Positions 9,343-19,511 of a DNA stretch of 64,000 bases are shown here, piece by piece (positions within the stretch are counted from its first letter, which is position 1; the number at the start of each line of letters is the position of its first letter). Made by a program: the position numbers and the translations under genes. The stretch lies in contig NC_013124.1 of assembly GCF_000023265.1 (NCBI RefSeq), forward strand, positions 372,001 through 436,000, read 5' to 3'. The notes beneath the pieces were generated by a model. The model saw only the letters and a list, made by a program, of their open reading frames with translations. It did not search any database and was not told where the DNA came from. Origin of the DNA: Acidimicrobium ferrooxidans DSM 10331. Its GTDB lineage: Bacteria; Actinomycetota; Acidimicrobiia; Acidimicrobiales; Acidimicrobiaceae.

Positions 9343-10012
9343 CGCACTCGGGGGCTTCCGCCTCACCCTCCGACAAGTGTTCGAGCCGCGGGTCACCTTG
9401 CAGTACCCAGAGGAGAAGCGCCCGAAGCCGCCGCGGTTCCACGGACGGCACGTGTTGAACCGGTATCCGGACGGGATGGAGAAGTGCATCGGGTGCGAGC
9501 TCTGTGCGGGCGCCTGCCCGGCGCGCTGCATCTACGTGCGCGGCGCCAACAACGACCCGGAGAGGCCGACCTCGCCAGGGGAGCGCTTCGGCTTCGTCTA
9601 CGAGATCAACTACCTGCGCTGCATCCACTGCGACCTGTGCGTCGAGGCCTGTCCGACCGAGGCGATCACAGAGTCGAAGATGTTCGAGTTCGCCTTCACC
9701 AACCGTGAGGACGCGATCTACACCAAGGCGGAGCTCGTCGTCGACGACGAGGGTCATCCAAGGCGCCAGCCATGGGAGGACTGGCGCGACGAGGATGAAC
9801 GCTGGACTTCGGCCTGGGTTCGGGCGACGGCTCCGGGAGGCGATCCGGCCTTCGAGGGCGTCGTCGGTTGGTCGCCAGAACTCGGTGTCGGGACGCGACC
9901 GCCGGAGCGTGGCCAGTCCGACCTTCCGGAAGACGAGGCGACGCCCGTGTTCTCGTTGCGAGCGATTCTGGCGTCGCGGATCTTCCGTCAACACGGGGGG
10001 AGGGCTTGGTGA
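9323..10012 (+). CDS. nuoI: NADH-quinone oxidoreductase subunit I
   Basis: Ferredoxin-type subunit (229 aa) carrying clusters N6a and N6b, which link NuoG to NuoB. Two 4Fe-4S motifs are clear: CIGCELCAGACP and CIHCDLCVEACP. The last 80 or so residues after the core are a charged, actinobacterial-style extension. I chose ATG 9323, with GGAGG 6 nt upstream; ATG 9329 is the other possibility. The start lies within the 3' end of nuoH. Confidence 0.95.
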   Translation: MTMGVLDALGGFRLTLRQVFEPRVTLQYPEEKRPKPPRFHGRHVLNRYPDGMEKCIGCELCAGACPARCIYVRGANNDPERPTSPGERFGFVYEINYLRCIHCDLCVEACPTEAITESKMFEFAFTNREDAIYTKAELVVDDEGHPRRQPWEDWRDEDERWTSAWVRATAPGGDPAFEGVVGWSPELGVGTRPPERGQSDLPEDEATPVFSLRAILASRIFRQHGGRAW

Positions 10013-10587
10013 TCCTCGGTGTCGTCGGGGTGGTGAACCTCGTTGTGTTCGTGGTCGCGGTGGCCGTGGTGGCCATCGGTGGCGTTGGGCTGGTGAGCGC
10101 ACGCCAGCCCGTGCACGCGGCCTTGTTCCTCGTGTTGACGCTCTTCGGCGTTGCAATCCTGTTCATTCAGGAGGGAGCGCAGTTCCTCGCGGCCGTGCAG
10201 GTGGTCGTCTATGCCGGCGCGGTCGTCGTGCTGTTTCTCTTCGTCATCATGCTGCTCGGTGTCGACCGTGTCGAGGTGAGCAGCATCGTCGGCAGCGGTT
10301 GGCGGGTCTGGGCAGCCGGCATCGGCGTCGCAGCCGTCCTCGTCGAGCTGGGTCTGCTCGCCATCGGCCATGAGGTCACCGGCGCCTCCAGCCTGGCGGG
10401 CAAGCTCTCGGCGGGATCGAACCTCGGTGTCCTCGCTCGGAGTGTCTTTACGACCTACGTGCTGCCCTTTGAACTCACGAGCGTGCTGCTCGTGATCGCG
10501 GTGATCGGCGCCGTGGTGCTGGCGCGAAGGCTCCGCCAGCGATCGGACGCGACGACGGTGAGCCGAAGCGAGGAGGTGCACCCGTGA
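10009..10587 (+). CDS. nuoJ: NADH-quinone oxidoreductase subunit J
   Basis: Membrane subunit (192 aa) with about five helices, part of the proton-translocating arm. The helix [21 protein letters not shown] is typical of the family's third helix. The GTG start overlaps the nuoI stop (GTGA). A longer in-frame reading exists upstream but would lie inside nuoI and has no hydrophobic character. Confidence 0.94.
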   Translation: MILGVVGVVNLVVFVVAVAVVAIGGVGLVSARQPVHAALFLVLTLFGVAILFIQEGAQFLAAVQVVVYAGAVVVLFLFVIMLLGVDRVEVSSIVGSGWRVWAAGIGVAAVLVELGLLAIGHEVTGASSLAGKLSAGSNLGVLARSVFTTYVLPFELTSVLLVIAVIGAVVLARRLRQRSDATTVSRSEEVHP

Positions 10588-10886
10588 TTCCGGTGAGCTG
10601 GTACCTCATCGTCGGGGCGCTCCTGTTCGGGCTCGGGGCCTTCGGCGTCTTGATTCGACGCAACGTCCTCGTGATGTTCATGTCGATCGAGCTCATGTTG
10701 AACGCCGTCAACCTCACGTTCGTGTCGTATGCCAGGGCACTCAACGACGTCGGCGGCGAAGTCGCGGTGTTCTTCGTCCTGGTCGTCGCCGCAGCCGAGG
10801 TGGTCGTCGGCCTCGGCATCATCGTGGCATTGTTCCGGCGACGTGCCTCGGTCACCATCGACGACATCGCGCGGTTGAAGGGTTAG
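10584..10886 (+). CDS. nuoK: NADH-quinone oxidoreductase subunit K
   Basis: Small three-helix membrane subunit (100 aa, the family norm) related to MrpC antiporters. Two membrane glutamates needed for proton pumping are visible, in [12 protein letters not shown] and [12 protein letters not shown]. It starts with a GTGA overlap on nuoJ. Confidence 0.95.
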   Translation: MIPVSWYLIVGALLFGLGAFGVLIRRNVLVMFMSIELMLNAVNLTFVSYARALNDVGGEVAVFFVLVVAAAEVVVGLGIIVALFRRRASVTIDDIARLKG

Positions 10887-10892
10887 GTCGGC

Positions 10893-12770
10893 ATGGATCT
10901 CATCACCGCTGTCATCGGGTTTCCGCTCCTTGGCTTCCTCGTGCTCCTTGCGTTCGGCAAGCGCATCGGCGAGCCGCGCGCTGGTTGGGTCGGTACCATC
11001 GCGACCACGCTGTCGTTCGTCGCCGCGCTCGCGCTCTGGGGCGTCGTGCTGGCACGACCGGCCGACGAGCGGGTCGCGGTCGTCCGCCTGTTCACGTGGT
11101 TTCGCGCTGGCCCCTTGGTGGCGCACATCTCCTTCCGCGTCGATGAACTCACCGTGTTCATGGTGCTCTTCGTGACCGGTGTCTCGTCACTGATCCACCT
11201 CTACTCGATCGGCTACATGCATCGAGACCCCAGGTTCCACCAGTTCTTCGTCTATCTGAACCTGTTCGTCTTCTCCATGACCGTGCTGGTGAGCTCGAAC
11301 AACTTGCCACTGACCTTCCTCGGGTGGGAGGGCGTCGGCGCGTGCTCCTACTGGTTGATCAGCTTCTGGTTCGAGCGCCCCTCGGCTGCGAGCGCCGGCA
11401 AGAAGGCGTTCATCGTCAATCGGATCGGCGATGCAGGCTTCATCCTCGGCACGGCGCTCATCGTGGACCATCTGCACTCGGTGAGCTACTCGGTGATCCT
11501 GCCCGAAGCCCATCGGCTCTCGAGCGGCACGCTCGAGGCGGTCGCGCTGCTGTTCTTCCTGGCAGCGGTCGGCAAGTCTGCCCAGCTGCCGCTGTTCGTG
11601 TGGCTACTGGACGCCATGGAGGGCCCGACACCGGTGTCGGCACTGATCCATGCGGCGACCATGGTGACCGCAGGTGTCTTCTTGATGGCGCGTCTGTCGG
11701 CGTTCGTGACTCCCGCCCATGACGCCGCCACGGTCATCGCGTGGATCGGCGCGATCACGGCCTTCGTCGCGGCGATGGCCGCGACCTCGCAGCACGACAT
11801 CAAGAAGATCGTCGCGTACTCGACCGTCTCGCAGCTCGGCTACATGATGCTCGGCATCGGGACCGGTGCCTACGTCGCGGCGCTGTTTCTGATGGTGACG
11901 CACGCGTTCTACAAGGCGTTGATCTTCCTTGCCTCCGGTTCGGTCATCCACTCGCTCGATGGCGAGCAGGACGTGCGTCGTATGGGTGCGCTCCGTCGCT
12001 TCATGCCGATCACGGCCGTCACCATGATCCTCGCGTGGCTCTCGATCGCGGGGGTACCTCCGTTCTCCGGCTTCTTCTCGAAGGGGTCGGTCCTCGAGGC
12101 AGCCTTTGCCCACCAGCCGGTGCTGTGGGCGATCGGTGTCGTGACCGCCGTGCTCACCGCGTACTACATGGGTCGACTCGTCTACGTCGTGTTCTACAAC
12201 GAGCCGCGCTACCAGGAGGTCCTCGGCGAGCGGAGCCCACACGAGTCGCCCCGAGTCATGACGGTGCCACTGGTGGTCCTGGCGGTGGCCGCAGTGCTCG
12301 GAGGGCTCATCAACCTGCCCTTCGGGAGCTTGGACTTCCTCGATCGATTCCTGGCGCCGGTCTTCGGCCCTTCGCTCGTTGCCGTGCATCTGTCGGGCGT
12401 CGCTCGGGCGGCGCTGCTTGCGACCGATGCGGTCGCCGGCCTCCTCGGCGTCGGGTTGGCGTGGCAGCTCTGGGGCCATCGGTGGCGTCGGCCCGAGCTC
12501 GAGCCGATGGTGCTCCAGCGCGGTTGGTACGTGGATGCAACCTACGACCGCGTCATCGCGCGTCCGATGACCGAGCTCGCGCTCGAGGCGGACGAGGTCG
12601 TCGATCCGAAGGTGATCGATGGCGCGGTGATGAGCGTCGCGTGGGCAGCTCGGCGAATCGGTGGCCTGGGCCGACGGGTACAGACCGGGCTCGTGCGCAG
12701 CTACCTGTTGCTGATGGTGGCCGGGATCGTCGTGGTGATGGGCTACGTGCTCGCAGTGGCGACACGTTAG
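10893..12770 (+). CDS. nuoL: NADH-quinone oxidoreductase subunit L
   Basis: Antiporter-like proton-pumping subunit (625 aa, about 15-16 helices). Conserved stretches include FLGWEGVGACSYWLISFW, LDAMEGPTPVSALIHAAT and HDIKKIVAYSTVSQLGYM. The C-terminal half holds the long lateral amphipathic region and a last membrane helix. The length is normal. It starts 6 nt after nuoK. Confidence 0.96.
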   Translation: MDLITAVIGFPLLGFLVLLAFGKRIGEPRAGWVGTIATTLSFVAALALWGVVLARPADERVAVVRLFTWFRAGPLVAHISFRVDELTVFMVLFVTGVSSLIHLYSIGYMHRDPRFHQFFVYLNLFVFSMTVLVSSNNLPLTFLGWEGVGACSYWLISFWFERPSAASAGKKAFIVNRIGDAGFILGTALIVDHLHSVSYSVILPEAHRLSSGTLEAVALLFFLAAVGKSAQLPLFVWLLDAMEGPTPVSALIHAATMVTAGVFLMARLSAFVTPAHDAATVIAWIGAITAFVAAMAATSQHDIKKIVAYSTVSQLGYMMLGIGTGAYVAALFLMVTHAFYKALIFLASGSVIHSLDGEQDVRRMGALRRFMPITAVTMILAWLSIAGVPPFSGFFSKGSVLEAAFAHQPVLWAIGVVTAVLTAYYMGRLVYVVFYNEPRYQEVLGERSPHESPRVMTVPLVVLAVAAVLGGLINLPFGSLDFLDRFLAPVFGPSLVAVHLSGVARAALLATDAVAGLLGVGLAWQLWGHRWRRPELEPMVLQRGWYVDATYDRVIARPMTELALEADEVVDPKVIDGAVMSVAWAARRIGGLGRRVQTGLVRSYLLLMVAGIVVVMGYVLAVATR

Positions 12771-12785
12771 AGAGGCGGAAGAGGC

Positions 12786-14324
12786 ATGACGCTGCTCGAC
12801 TGGTTGGTCGCTGTCCCCGTGATCGGGGCGCTGATCGTACCGATGATGGCGTTGCCGCGGGAGCAGGCCTGGTTGGTCCGTGCCTTCGGGATCGCCATGT
12901 CGATCGTGGAGCTCGGCATCGCCGTCCTGCTCGCGGTGCGGTTCCACATCGGTGCTCCAGGCTTCCAAGACACCCAGGACCTGCGCTGGATGGGTGCGCT
13001 CGGCGTGCACTGGTATCTCGGCGCTGACGGCATCTCGTTGGTGCTCGTCATCATGACGGCGGTGCTCTTCGTCATCGCGATGGCGGCGATCAAGGGCGTC
13101 ACCGACGTTCGGGCCTACGTCGGGTGGATGCTCCTGCTCGAGGCGGCGTGCATGGGCTCGTTCGTCTCGCTCGACCTCCTGCTCTTCTTCGTGTTCTTCG
13201 AACTGTCGTTGGTACCGGCCTACTTCCTCATCGCGGACTTCGGCTTCCTCGGGTCGGGGCGTGCGGCCATCAAGTTCTTCGTCTACACGTTCGCGGGGAG
13301 CGCGCTGCTGCTCGTCGGGATCATTGCGCTCGTCGTCATCCATGACCACCAGACGGGGAACCTGACGTTCGCGTTGCCCGCCCTCGAGCACACGCGGCTG
13401 GCTGCGAGCACGTCGCTGCTCCTCTTCTTGGCCTTCACGGCAGCCTTTGCCGTGAAGACCCCGATCTTTCCGTTCCATACCTGGTCACCGGACACCTACG
13501 CGAAGGCTCCGATCCCTGCCGTGGTGATCGTCGCTGGCGTCATGGCCAAGCTCGGCAGCTACGGCATCGTGCGTTTCGACCTCGGGTTGTTCCCCGGCAC
13601 GTCGAGACAGCTCGCGTGGCTCATGCTCACCCTGGCGGTCGCGGGCATCCTCTGGGGCGCGATCGTGGCGGCGGGCGAGCGACACCTGGGTCGGCTGGTG
13701 GGGTACTCGTCGCTCTCGCACATGGGGTTCATCGTCCTCGGGATCTTTGCGTTCTCGACCGAGGGTCTCGCAGGTTCGGTCCTGCAGATGGTCAACCACG
13801 GGATCTACACCGCGGCGATGTTCCTCCTACTCGGCATGATCTACGACCGCTCCGGCACGCTCGATGCCTCGCGGCTCGGCGGACTCCAGCGGCACGCGCC
13901 GGTGCTCGCGGGAGCCTTCACCGTGGTGGTCATGGCGCAAGCCGGCTTGCCTGGCCTGAACGGCTTCGTCGGCGAGTTCCTCATCTTGGTCGGTACGTTC
14001 GTGACCCATCGCTGGTGGGCGGTGGTGGCGGTGGCCGGCGTCGTCGGTTCGGCGGCCTATCTCCTCTGGGCCTACCAGCGGGTCTTCCACCGCGCACCGT
14101 CCGAGGACCGGGTCGTACACGACCTGCAGTGGCGCGAGGTCGCCCTCATCGCGCCGCTCCTGGCGATCATCGTGTTCCTCGGGGTCTACCCGAGGCCGGT
14201 GCTGTCGGCCATTGACCCAGCGACCTCGGCGATCGTGGCACGCGCGAATCGGGCGCCACTGCCGGTGGCATCCTCCACGCCGACCGCTGTGGTTTCGACG
14301 CTCACCCCGGGGGTGCGGCCATGA
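12786..14324 (+). CDS. nuoM: NADH-quinone oxidoreductase subunit M
   Basis: Second antiporter-like pumping subunit (512 aa, about 14 helices). Characteristic stretches are FVFFELSLVPAYFLI, TPIFPFHTWSPDTYAKAP, LVGYSSLSHMGFI and GLPGLNGFVGEFLIL, which carry the conserved membrane Glu and Lys residues of the family. It overlaps nuoN by 4 nt. Confidence 0.96.
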   Translation: MTLLDWLVAVPVIGALIVPMMALPREQAWLVRAFGIAMSIVELGIAVLLAVRFHIGAPGFQDTQDLRWMGALGVHWYLGADGISLVLVIMTAVLFVIAMAAIKGVTDVRAYVGWMLLLEAACMGSFVSLDLLLFFVFFELSLVPAYFLIADFGFLGSGRAAIKFFVYTFAGSALLLVGIIALVVIHDHQTGNLTFALPALEHTRLAASTSLLLFLAFTAAFAVKTPIFPFHTWSPDTYAKAPIPAVVIVAGVMAKLGSYGIVRFDLGLFPGTSRQLAWLMLTLAVAGILWGAIVAAGERHLGRLVGYSSLSHMGFIVLGIFAFSTEGLAGSVLQMVNHGIYTAAMFLLLGMIYDRSGTLDASRLGGLQRHAPVLAGAFTVVVMAQAGLPGLNGFVGEFLILVGTFVTHRWWAVVAVAGVVGSAAYLLWAYQRVFHRAPSEDRVVHDLQWREVALIAPLLAIIVFLGVYPRPVLSAIDPATSAIVARANRAPLPVASSTPTAVVSTLTPGVRP

Positions 14325-15892
14325 ACGTCCTGTTGGCGAGCATCGTGTCCCAGACGCCGATCGTGCTGCCTCGCATCAGCTACCTCACCATCGGTCCAGC
14401 GCTCGTGCTCTTTGGCGGAGCTCTCGTGGTCCTGCTGGTGTCGGCGCTCCTGGTGCGCGCACGGCGGCCCGAGCTCTATCGTTGGCTGGCGCTCGTCGCG
14501 GTCGCGGGCGAGATCGTGGTGGCCACGGCAGGCCTGCTCCACGTCGACGCACACGGCGCCTCCCTCGCGGTGGCGGGTGCGTTGGCCTCCGATGGCTTCG
14601 GGTTCGTCGTCGCCATCATCGTCGGTGCAGCGACCCTGGTCGCGCTGCTCATCGGGCCGAGTTTCGTGCAGCGCGAGCACGGCGGCCCGGAGTACGCTGC
14701 ACTCAGCCTGATCGCGGCGAGCGGTGCCGTGGTGATGGGACAGGCGAACGATCTGCTCGTCGTCTTCCTCGGGCTCGAGATCCTCTCGATCTCGCTGTAC
14801 GTTCTCGTCGGCTTCCGTGTGGGTGACGGGGTGGCGCGCGAGGCGGCGCTCAAGTACTTCCTCATGGGCGGCTTTGCCTCCGCGGTGCTGCTCTACGGCA
14901 TCGCCTTGATCTATGGTGCGACGGGATCGACGAATCTCGTCCGCATCGAAGGGTTCTTGGCCGCCGACCACCTGATCCACAACGGCGTGCTGCTGGGGGG
15001 CATCGCACTCGTGCTCGTCGGGCTGGGCTTCAAGGTGGCCGCTGCGCCGTTCCACGCCTGGAGCCCTGACGTCTATCAAGGGGCGCCGACCTCGGTGACC
15101 GGGTTCATGGCAGCACTGGCCAAGATCGGCGCGTTCGCCGCGTTGGTGCGCGTGTTCGATGGCGCGCTGGCCTCCCAGGCCTCGCTCTGGGGCCCACTCG
15201 TGGCGGCGTTGGCAGTGGCCTCACTGGCGGTCGGCGCCTTCTTCGCCCTGCGCCAGCGCGACGTCAAGCGGATGTTGGCGTACTCGTCGATCAACCATGC
15301 CGGCTTCATCCTCCTCGGTGTCTATGCCGCGAGCGCGGTGGGGATTCGCGCGGCGCTCCTCTACGTGGGCACCTATGGCATCCTCGTCGTCGGGAGCTTC
15401 GGCGCGCTCTCGTTGGCGCAGTGGGTTCGAGGCCTCGACGAGGGGCTGTGCTCGCTCGATGATCTCCGTGGCCTTGCGCGTGAGCATCCTGCGATCGCGG
15501 TGACGCTCGCCATCACGCTCGTGGCGCAAGCCGGAGCGCCCTTCACGACCGGCTTCTTGGCGAAGTTCGCCGTCGTGGAGGCGGTGATCGCTGCCGGGGA
15601 GACCTGGATCGCGATCGTCGCCATGTTGAGTGCCGCGGTCGCTGCAGCGTTCTACCTGCGTGTCGTCCTCGCCCTCTACGGCAGGGACAGGGAGTCGAGC
15701 GTCGTACCGGCGATCGCCGGGGCGCAGGTCGAGGACGGGCGATCTGCCGTGACGCAGCGCCCGAGCCCGAGCGAGCGCGTCGCCGTGGCGACGGCCTGGG
15801 GCGGTGTGGTGCTCTCGGTGGGCGCCACCATCGTGCTTGGCGTGGTGCCGACCCTCGTCCTCAGCCTCGTCGGGAGAGCACACATCCTGTGA
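14321..15892 (+). CDS. nuoN: NADH-quinone oxidoreductase subunit N
   Basis: Third antiporter-like subunit (523 aa) and last gene of the operon. Visible signatures are VFLGLEILSISLYVLVGF, APFHAWSPDVYQGAPTSV and MLAYSSINHAGFILLG. With this gene all fourteen subunits A to N are present in canonical order. The stop is 17 nt from the stop of the convergent SDR gene, and no obvious U-tract terminator fits between them. Confidence 0.96.
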   Translation: MNVLLASIVSQTPIVLPRISYLTIGPALVLFGGALVVLLVSALLVRARRPELYRWLALVAVAGEIVVATAGLLHVDAHGASLAVAGALASDGFGFVVAIIVGAATLVALLIGPSFVQREHGGPEYAALSLIAASGAVVMGQANDLLVVFLGLEILSISLYVLVGFRVGDGVAREAALKYFLMGGFASAVLLYGIALIYGATGSTNLVRIEGFLAADHLIHNGVLLGGIALVLVGLGFKVAAAPFHAWSPDVYQGAPTSVTGFMAALAKIGAFAALVRVFDGALASQASLWGPLVAALAVASLAVGAFFALRQRDVKRMLAYSSINHAGFILLGVYAASAVGIRAALLYVGTYGILVVGSFGALSLAQWVRGLDEGLCSLDDLRGLAREHPAIAVTLAITLVAQAGAPFTTGFLAKFAVVEAVIAAGETWIAIVAMLSAAVAAAFYLRVVLALYGRDRESSVVPAIAGAQVEDGRSAVTQRPSPSERVAVATAWGGVVLSVGATIVLGVVPTLVLSLVGRAHIL

Positions 15893-15909
15893 GACTCAGT
15901 CGGTGAGGT

Positions 15910-16701
15910 TCAGTCGGGTTGGGGCCAGCGTCGGTCCTCCATCACGCTGTTCGCACCATCGACGACGATGACCGAACCCGAGACGTAGCTCGCTGCTGGT
16001 AGGCAGAGGAAGGCGACGACGTCGGCAACCTCTGTCGGAAGGCCGGATCGCCCGAGCGGGCTGGCGAGACCGGCAGCTCGTTCGTCGGGCGTCTGTGACC
16101 CCGTGGCGATCCAGCCTGGCGCGACGACGTTGATGGTGGCTGGGGCGAGGTCGAGCGCGAGTGAGCGCGCGAGACCGACGAGGCCGGCCTTGGCGGCAGC
16201 GTACAGGGCGCTGTGCACGGTGGCGTTGACGTGGCCAGTCGTAGAGCCGACGAGGACCACCCGTCCGCGCGCGCCGTGGGTGAGCAGTGTCGGTGCGAAG
16301 GCTCGGACGGTGAGCACGGCGCTGAGGAGGTTGCGATCGAGTTCGTGCGTGATGGTGTCCTCTGGCAGGCTCCACAGGGCGCCTTGGCGCTCCGGGTCCC
16401 CGACGGCGGTCATGCCGGCGTTGGCGACGACGATCGCGGGAGGACCGAGGCGCGCGGTGATGGAGTGGGCAGCCTCTGCGACCTCGGCCGCGACGGTGAG
16501 GTCGGCGGTGGATGCGACCGCGTCGATCCCTCGTTCGATGAGTTCGTCGCGTCGAGTGAAGATCCTCGGTGAGCGACTGATCAGGCCGAGGCGAGCACCG
16601 AGCTCGCCGAGCGTGGTGGCGATCGCAAACCCGATGCCCGTTGGAGACCCGGCCCCGGTCACGACCGCGACCGATCCGTCGAGTCGCCAGCGCTCATGCA
16701 T
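15910..16701 (-). CDS. Short-chain dehydrogenase/reductase (FabG-like)
   Basis: Classical SDR of 263 aa. It has an N-terminal nucleotide-binding motif [13 protein letters not shown] in VVANAG, and the catalytic Ser and YxxxK in VLVGSTTGH and [16 protein letters not shown]. The C-terminal [13 protein letters not shown] and [12 protein letters not shown] are normal for the family. It is probably an NADP-linked ketone or alcohol oxidoreductase with unknown substrate. The ATG overlaps the stop of the large membrane-protein gene by 8 nt, so the two are co-transcribed. A loop of about 10 residues ([10 protein letters not shown]) after the NAG motif is slightly unusual. Confidence 0.85.
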   Translation of the reverse strand: MHERWRLDGSVAVVTGAGSPTGIGFAIATTLGELGARLGLISRSPRIFTRRDELIERGIDAVASTADLTVAAEVAEAAHSITARLGPPAIVVANAGMTAVGDPERQGALWSLPEDTITHELDRNLLSAVLTVRAFAPTLLTHGARGRVVLVGSTTGHVNATVHSALYAAAKAGLVGLARSLALDLAPATINVVAPGWIATGSQTPDERAAGLASPLGRSGLPTEVADVVAFLCLPAASYVSGSVIVVDGANSVMEDRRWPQPD

Positions 16702-19510
16702 GGGGGTCCGCCAGGAAGCGTCCGACGAGCGGCAGGTCCCAGAGTGACTCGGCGCGTGCTGCGGCGATCGCGATCGCGGCGAGGTGCTCGTAGGCGTCGA
16801 CGACGAGGTAGCGGGGTTCCCAGCGGGGCTCGAACTTCGCGTTGAAGCGCCAGAGCGACTCGATCTGCATGCTCGACGAGAGCCGATCGAGCACCCAGCG
16901 CTCGACTCGGGCGCTCAGGAGTTCGCCGCCGCGTTCACCGGCGAGCACGCCCCGCATTGCAGCGAAGTTGAGGCTGATCGCCTTGACGTGGCGGGCTTGG
17001 AGCTGCGTCATGGTCTCGACGATGAGCAGGTCGAACATGCCGTTCGGATGGTTGCCGAGGTCGCGACGCATCAGGTCGAGCGAGTAGCCCTCGATGCTCG
17101 GCGCGGGGACCCACTGCACGAACCCGACGATCCGGCCGTCGGGTCCTGTGCACACGCTCATGAGGACGTCGGTGTCGCGGGGGTCGAAGACGCGCCCCAG
17201 CGTCATCGAGAACCCGCGTTCTCGGCCGCCGCGGCGTGACTCGCTCATGACGCGAAGCACGTCGCGCCGCTCCTCTTCGGTGAGCTCGAGCGGAGCGACG
17301 ACCCGCACGCGGTAGCCGTAACGGCGCATCCGATTGACTGCCTGGCGCAGACTCTTGTGGCGCTTGCCGGCAAGGTCGAGTTGACCGAGCGTGACGATCG
17401 CCTCGTCACCGAGGTAGAGGGGATGCAAGCCGACCTCGCGGTACCACTCGCTCCAGGTCTCGCTCGCCCCGAGGACGCACAGTGCCTTCCCGGCGCGAGA
17501 CGTGGCCTCGAAGAGCTCGAGGAAGGCGAGGCGTGCCGAGGCGGTCGCTCCGATGGGGTCTGGGGAGACGATGACGACGGAGCCGAACTCGCCGTAGGCC
17601 ACGAGGCCGCCATGACGCACGAGGTGCTCCTTGTCGGAGCGCAGCGCGAAGTAGTCCAGTGTGCTCTGTGGGTGGGCTCGCAGGATCTGTGCGGGATTGC
17701 GGGGCGCTCTGAGGGAGGCGAGCTGCGCGCTGAGGCGATCGCGCACGGGTGCCACGAGGCGCCACACGATGAGGACGAGGAGTGCGACGCCGACCAGCGT
17801 GAGTGCGTCTTGCAACTCACCGACCGCGAATGGCGGCGGTGCTTGAACCGGAAGACCGAGCACGGTGCCGATGATCCCTCCGAGGGCCGCGAGGGGACGG
17901 AGAGGTGCATGGTGTACGAGGGCATCGCCGATCGCGACGACTTCGGCGACGAGGACGACCAAGACGCCGGCGCCCACGACCGAGAGTGCCCTCCACACTC
18001 GTCGGCCCCTGGGGGCGGGTTGTCGAAAGGCGCTTCGCCAGATGGCCAGCGCGACGAGCGCGAGGCTGAGGAGGCCGGTCGTGATGAGGTCGCTGCGGCG
18101 GACCAGGTTGGAGGCGACCGCTGCTGCGAGGACCACCATGGCGATCCGCCACGCCCGTCGTTGACCGGCTCGGAGCCCTTGGGCGATGCCGAGCAGCAGC
18201 GTGCCGGCGGCCGCCGAGATCGCGTCGGCGTAGCGAGGGATCGGTCCGAGGGTAGGGAAGAGTGTGGTGACGATCGACAGGTGTCGTGCCAATGGGGGTG
18301 CGAACGCCGAGATCACCTCCACGAGACCGGCGACGCTGACCGCAAGTCCCCCGACACGGCGCACCGTGAGCGAGGTCTCGGAGGCGAGCCTGGGCGCGGG
18401 GGGCCACGAACCGCCGTCAGGGGCGCCCGCGAGCGTCACCTGATGATCGAGGAGGGCCTGATCGGGCCAGAGCAGGCGCGAGAGCGCGTTCGGCGGGCGA
18501 ACGCGACGGCGCGTCCGGCGCAGGTAGGCGCGCACGACCGCGCCGACCTCGAGCTCGATCCACGTCGTGTGGTACATGGGCTCGTAGCGGGTGGGGAGCA
18601 GACCTCTGCCGGCAACGGGCGTGAGCACGGCCGTGGTCGGTCCTGGCGAGGCGAGGAAGGCGTCGTCGTCGTGTTGGAGTTCGGCGAGCTCGGCCTGGGC
18701 GGCGATGAGCGAGGTGTGCGGTGGGAGGCTCTCGAACAGATCACGCGCGGCTTGGTTGGTGGCCAGTGCGCTCACCATCGACTCCATCGGCTCCTCGATG
18801 AGGTGGGTCACCGACCGCGAAGCGAGGACGCTGGCAAGGAGCACGATGAGGGCATCGAGGACGAGGAAACTCGCGACGAGGGCGATGTGGCGCGATGCCT
18901 GGTGGTGGAGGTGTGCGACGAGCGGTGCGGCCCTGAGCACGAACGGCAGCCGGGCCAGCTCGAGCAGGACGAGCGGGACGAAGACCCACAACGCGAGCAT
19001 GCGTGCACGCCGTGCGAACGAACGCGCCACGACGAAGTGGGTCACGGAGGCGGCCGGATCGAGCCAGGCAGCGCCACGGAAGCCTGGGAGTCGTTCGAGC
19101 GCTTCGAGCGTGCGCCGTCGTGCGAGATCCGTGCCGACCGGCTTCATGCGGACGCGATGGCCGCGGGGCCCTGGCCCGAGGAGGATCAGCTCGGCGGTGT
19201 GTTCTACCTCGGCCCCCATTGCCAGAGGCTCGTCGCGCACGGAGGTGATGCGTACGGTGCGTGCGCGGGCGCTCGTGAGCAGGTCGACGACGTCGTGGTG
19301 GTGCCCGAGTGCGGAGCGTGGGTCGAGACTCGGCTCGGGTGCGGTGACGCGCCCAGCGAGGACGAGCAGGTCATCGGGCTCGAGCTCCCCGATGATGCGT
19401 GCGAGCTCGTCACGATCGGGGCCTGGGCGCCGATCGTGGAGGTCGAGATTGCCGAGGACGACGACGCGCGCGCCGGGCGCGAGGCGCACCTCGAGGGGCG
19501 CCGACTCCAC
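16694..19510 (-). CDS. Large membrane protein: degenerate phosphoesterase-like N-terminus plus LPG-synthase (MprF-like) C-terminus
   Basis: This protein has 938 aa with a GTG start 1 nt after the yajQ stop. Residues 14-125 look like a calcineurin-type phosphoesterase without its metal ligands ([20 protein letters not shown], then SVRDE where GNHD is expected). Two membrane helices lie near 171-192 and 208-230. A soluble stretch and about six more helices (387-590) follow. Residues 605-930 match the DUF2156/phosphatidylglycerol lysyltransferase C-terminal domain ([58 protein letters not shown]). In that family the domain transfers an amino acid from aminoacyl-tRNA to a lipid. I infer an aminoacyl-lipid or related envelope role; the amino acid is unknown. 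Confidence 0.75.
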   Translation of the reverse strand: MESAPLEVRLAPGARVVVLGNLDLHDRRPGPDRDELARIIGELEPDDLLVLAGRVTAPEPSLDPRSALGHHHDVVDLLTSARARTVRITSVRDEPLAMGAEVEHTAELILLGPGPRGHRVRMKPVGTDLARRRTLEALERLPGFRGAAWLDPAASVTHFVVARSFARRARMLALWVFVPLVLLELARLPFVLRAAPLVAHLHHQASRHIALVASFLVLDALIVLLASVLASRSVTHLIEEPMESMVSALATNQAARDLFESLPPHTSLIAAQAELAELQHDDDAFLASPGPTTAVLTPVAGRGLLPTRYEPMYHTTWIELEVGAVVRAYLRRTRRRVRPPNALSRLLWPDQALLDHQVTLAGAPDGGSWPPAPRLASETSLTVRRVGGLAVSVAGLVEVISAFAPPLARHLSIVTTLFPTLGPIPRYADAISAAAGTLLLGIAQGLRAGQRRAWRIAMVVLAAAVASNLVRRSDLITTGLLSLALVALAIWRSAFRQPAPRGRRVWRALSVVGAGVLVVLVAEVVAIGDALVHHAPLRPLAALGGIIGTVLGLPVQAPPPFAVGELQDALTLVGVALLVLIVWRLVAPVRDRLSAQLASLRAPRNPAQILRAHPQSTLDYFALRSDKEHLVRHGGLVAYGEFGSVVIVSPDPIGATASARLAFLELFEATSRAGKALCVLGASETWSEWYREVGLHPLYLGDEAIVTLGQLDLAGKRHKSLRQAVNRMRRYGYRVRVVAPLELTEEERRDVLRVMSESRRGGRERGFSMTLGRVFDPRDTDVLMSVCTGPDGRIVGFVQWVPAPSIEGYSLDLMRRDLGNHPNGMFDLLIVETMTQLQARHVKAISLNFAAMRGVLAGERGGELLSARVERWVLDRLSSSMQIESLWRFNAKFEPRWEPRYLVVDAYEHLAAIAIAAARAESLWDLPLVGRFLADPHA

Positions 19511-19511
19511 C

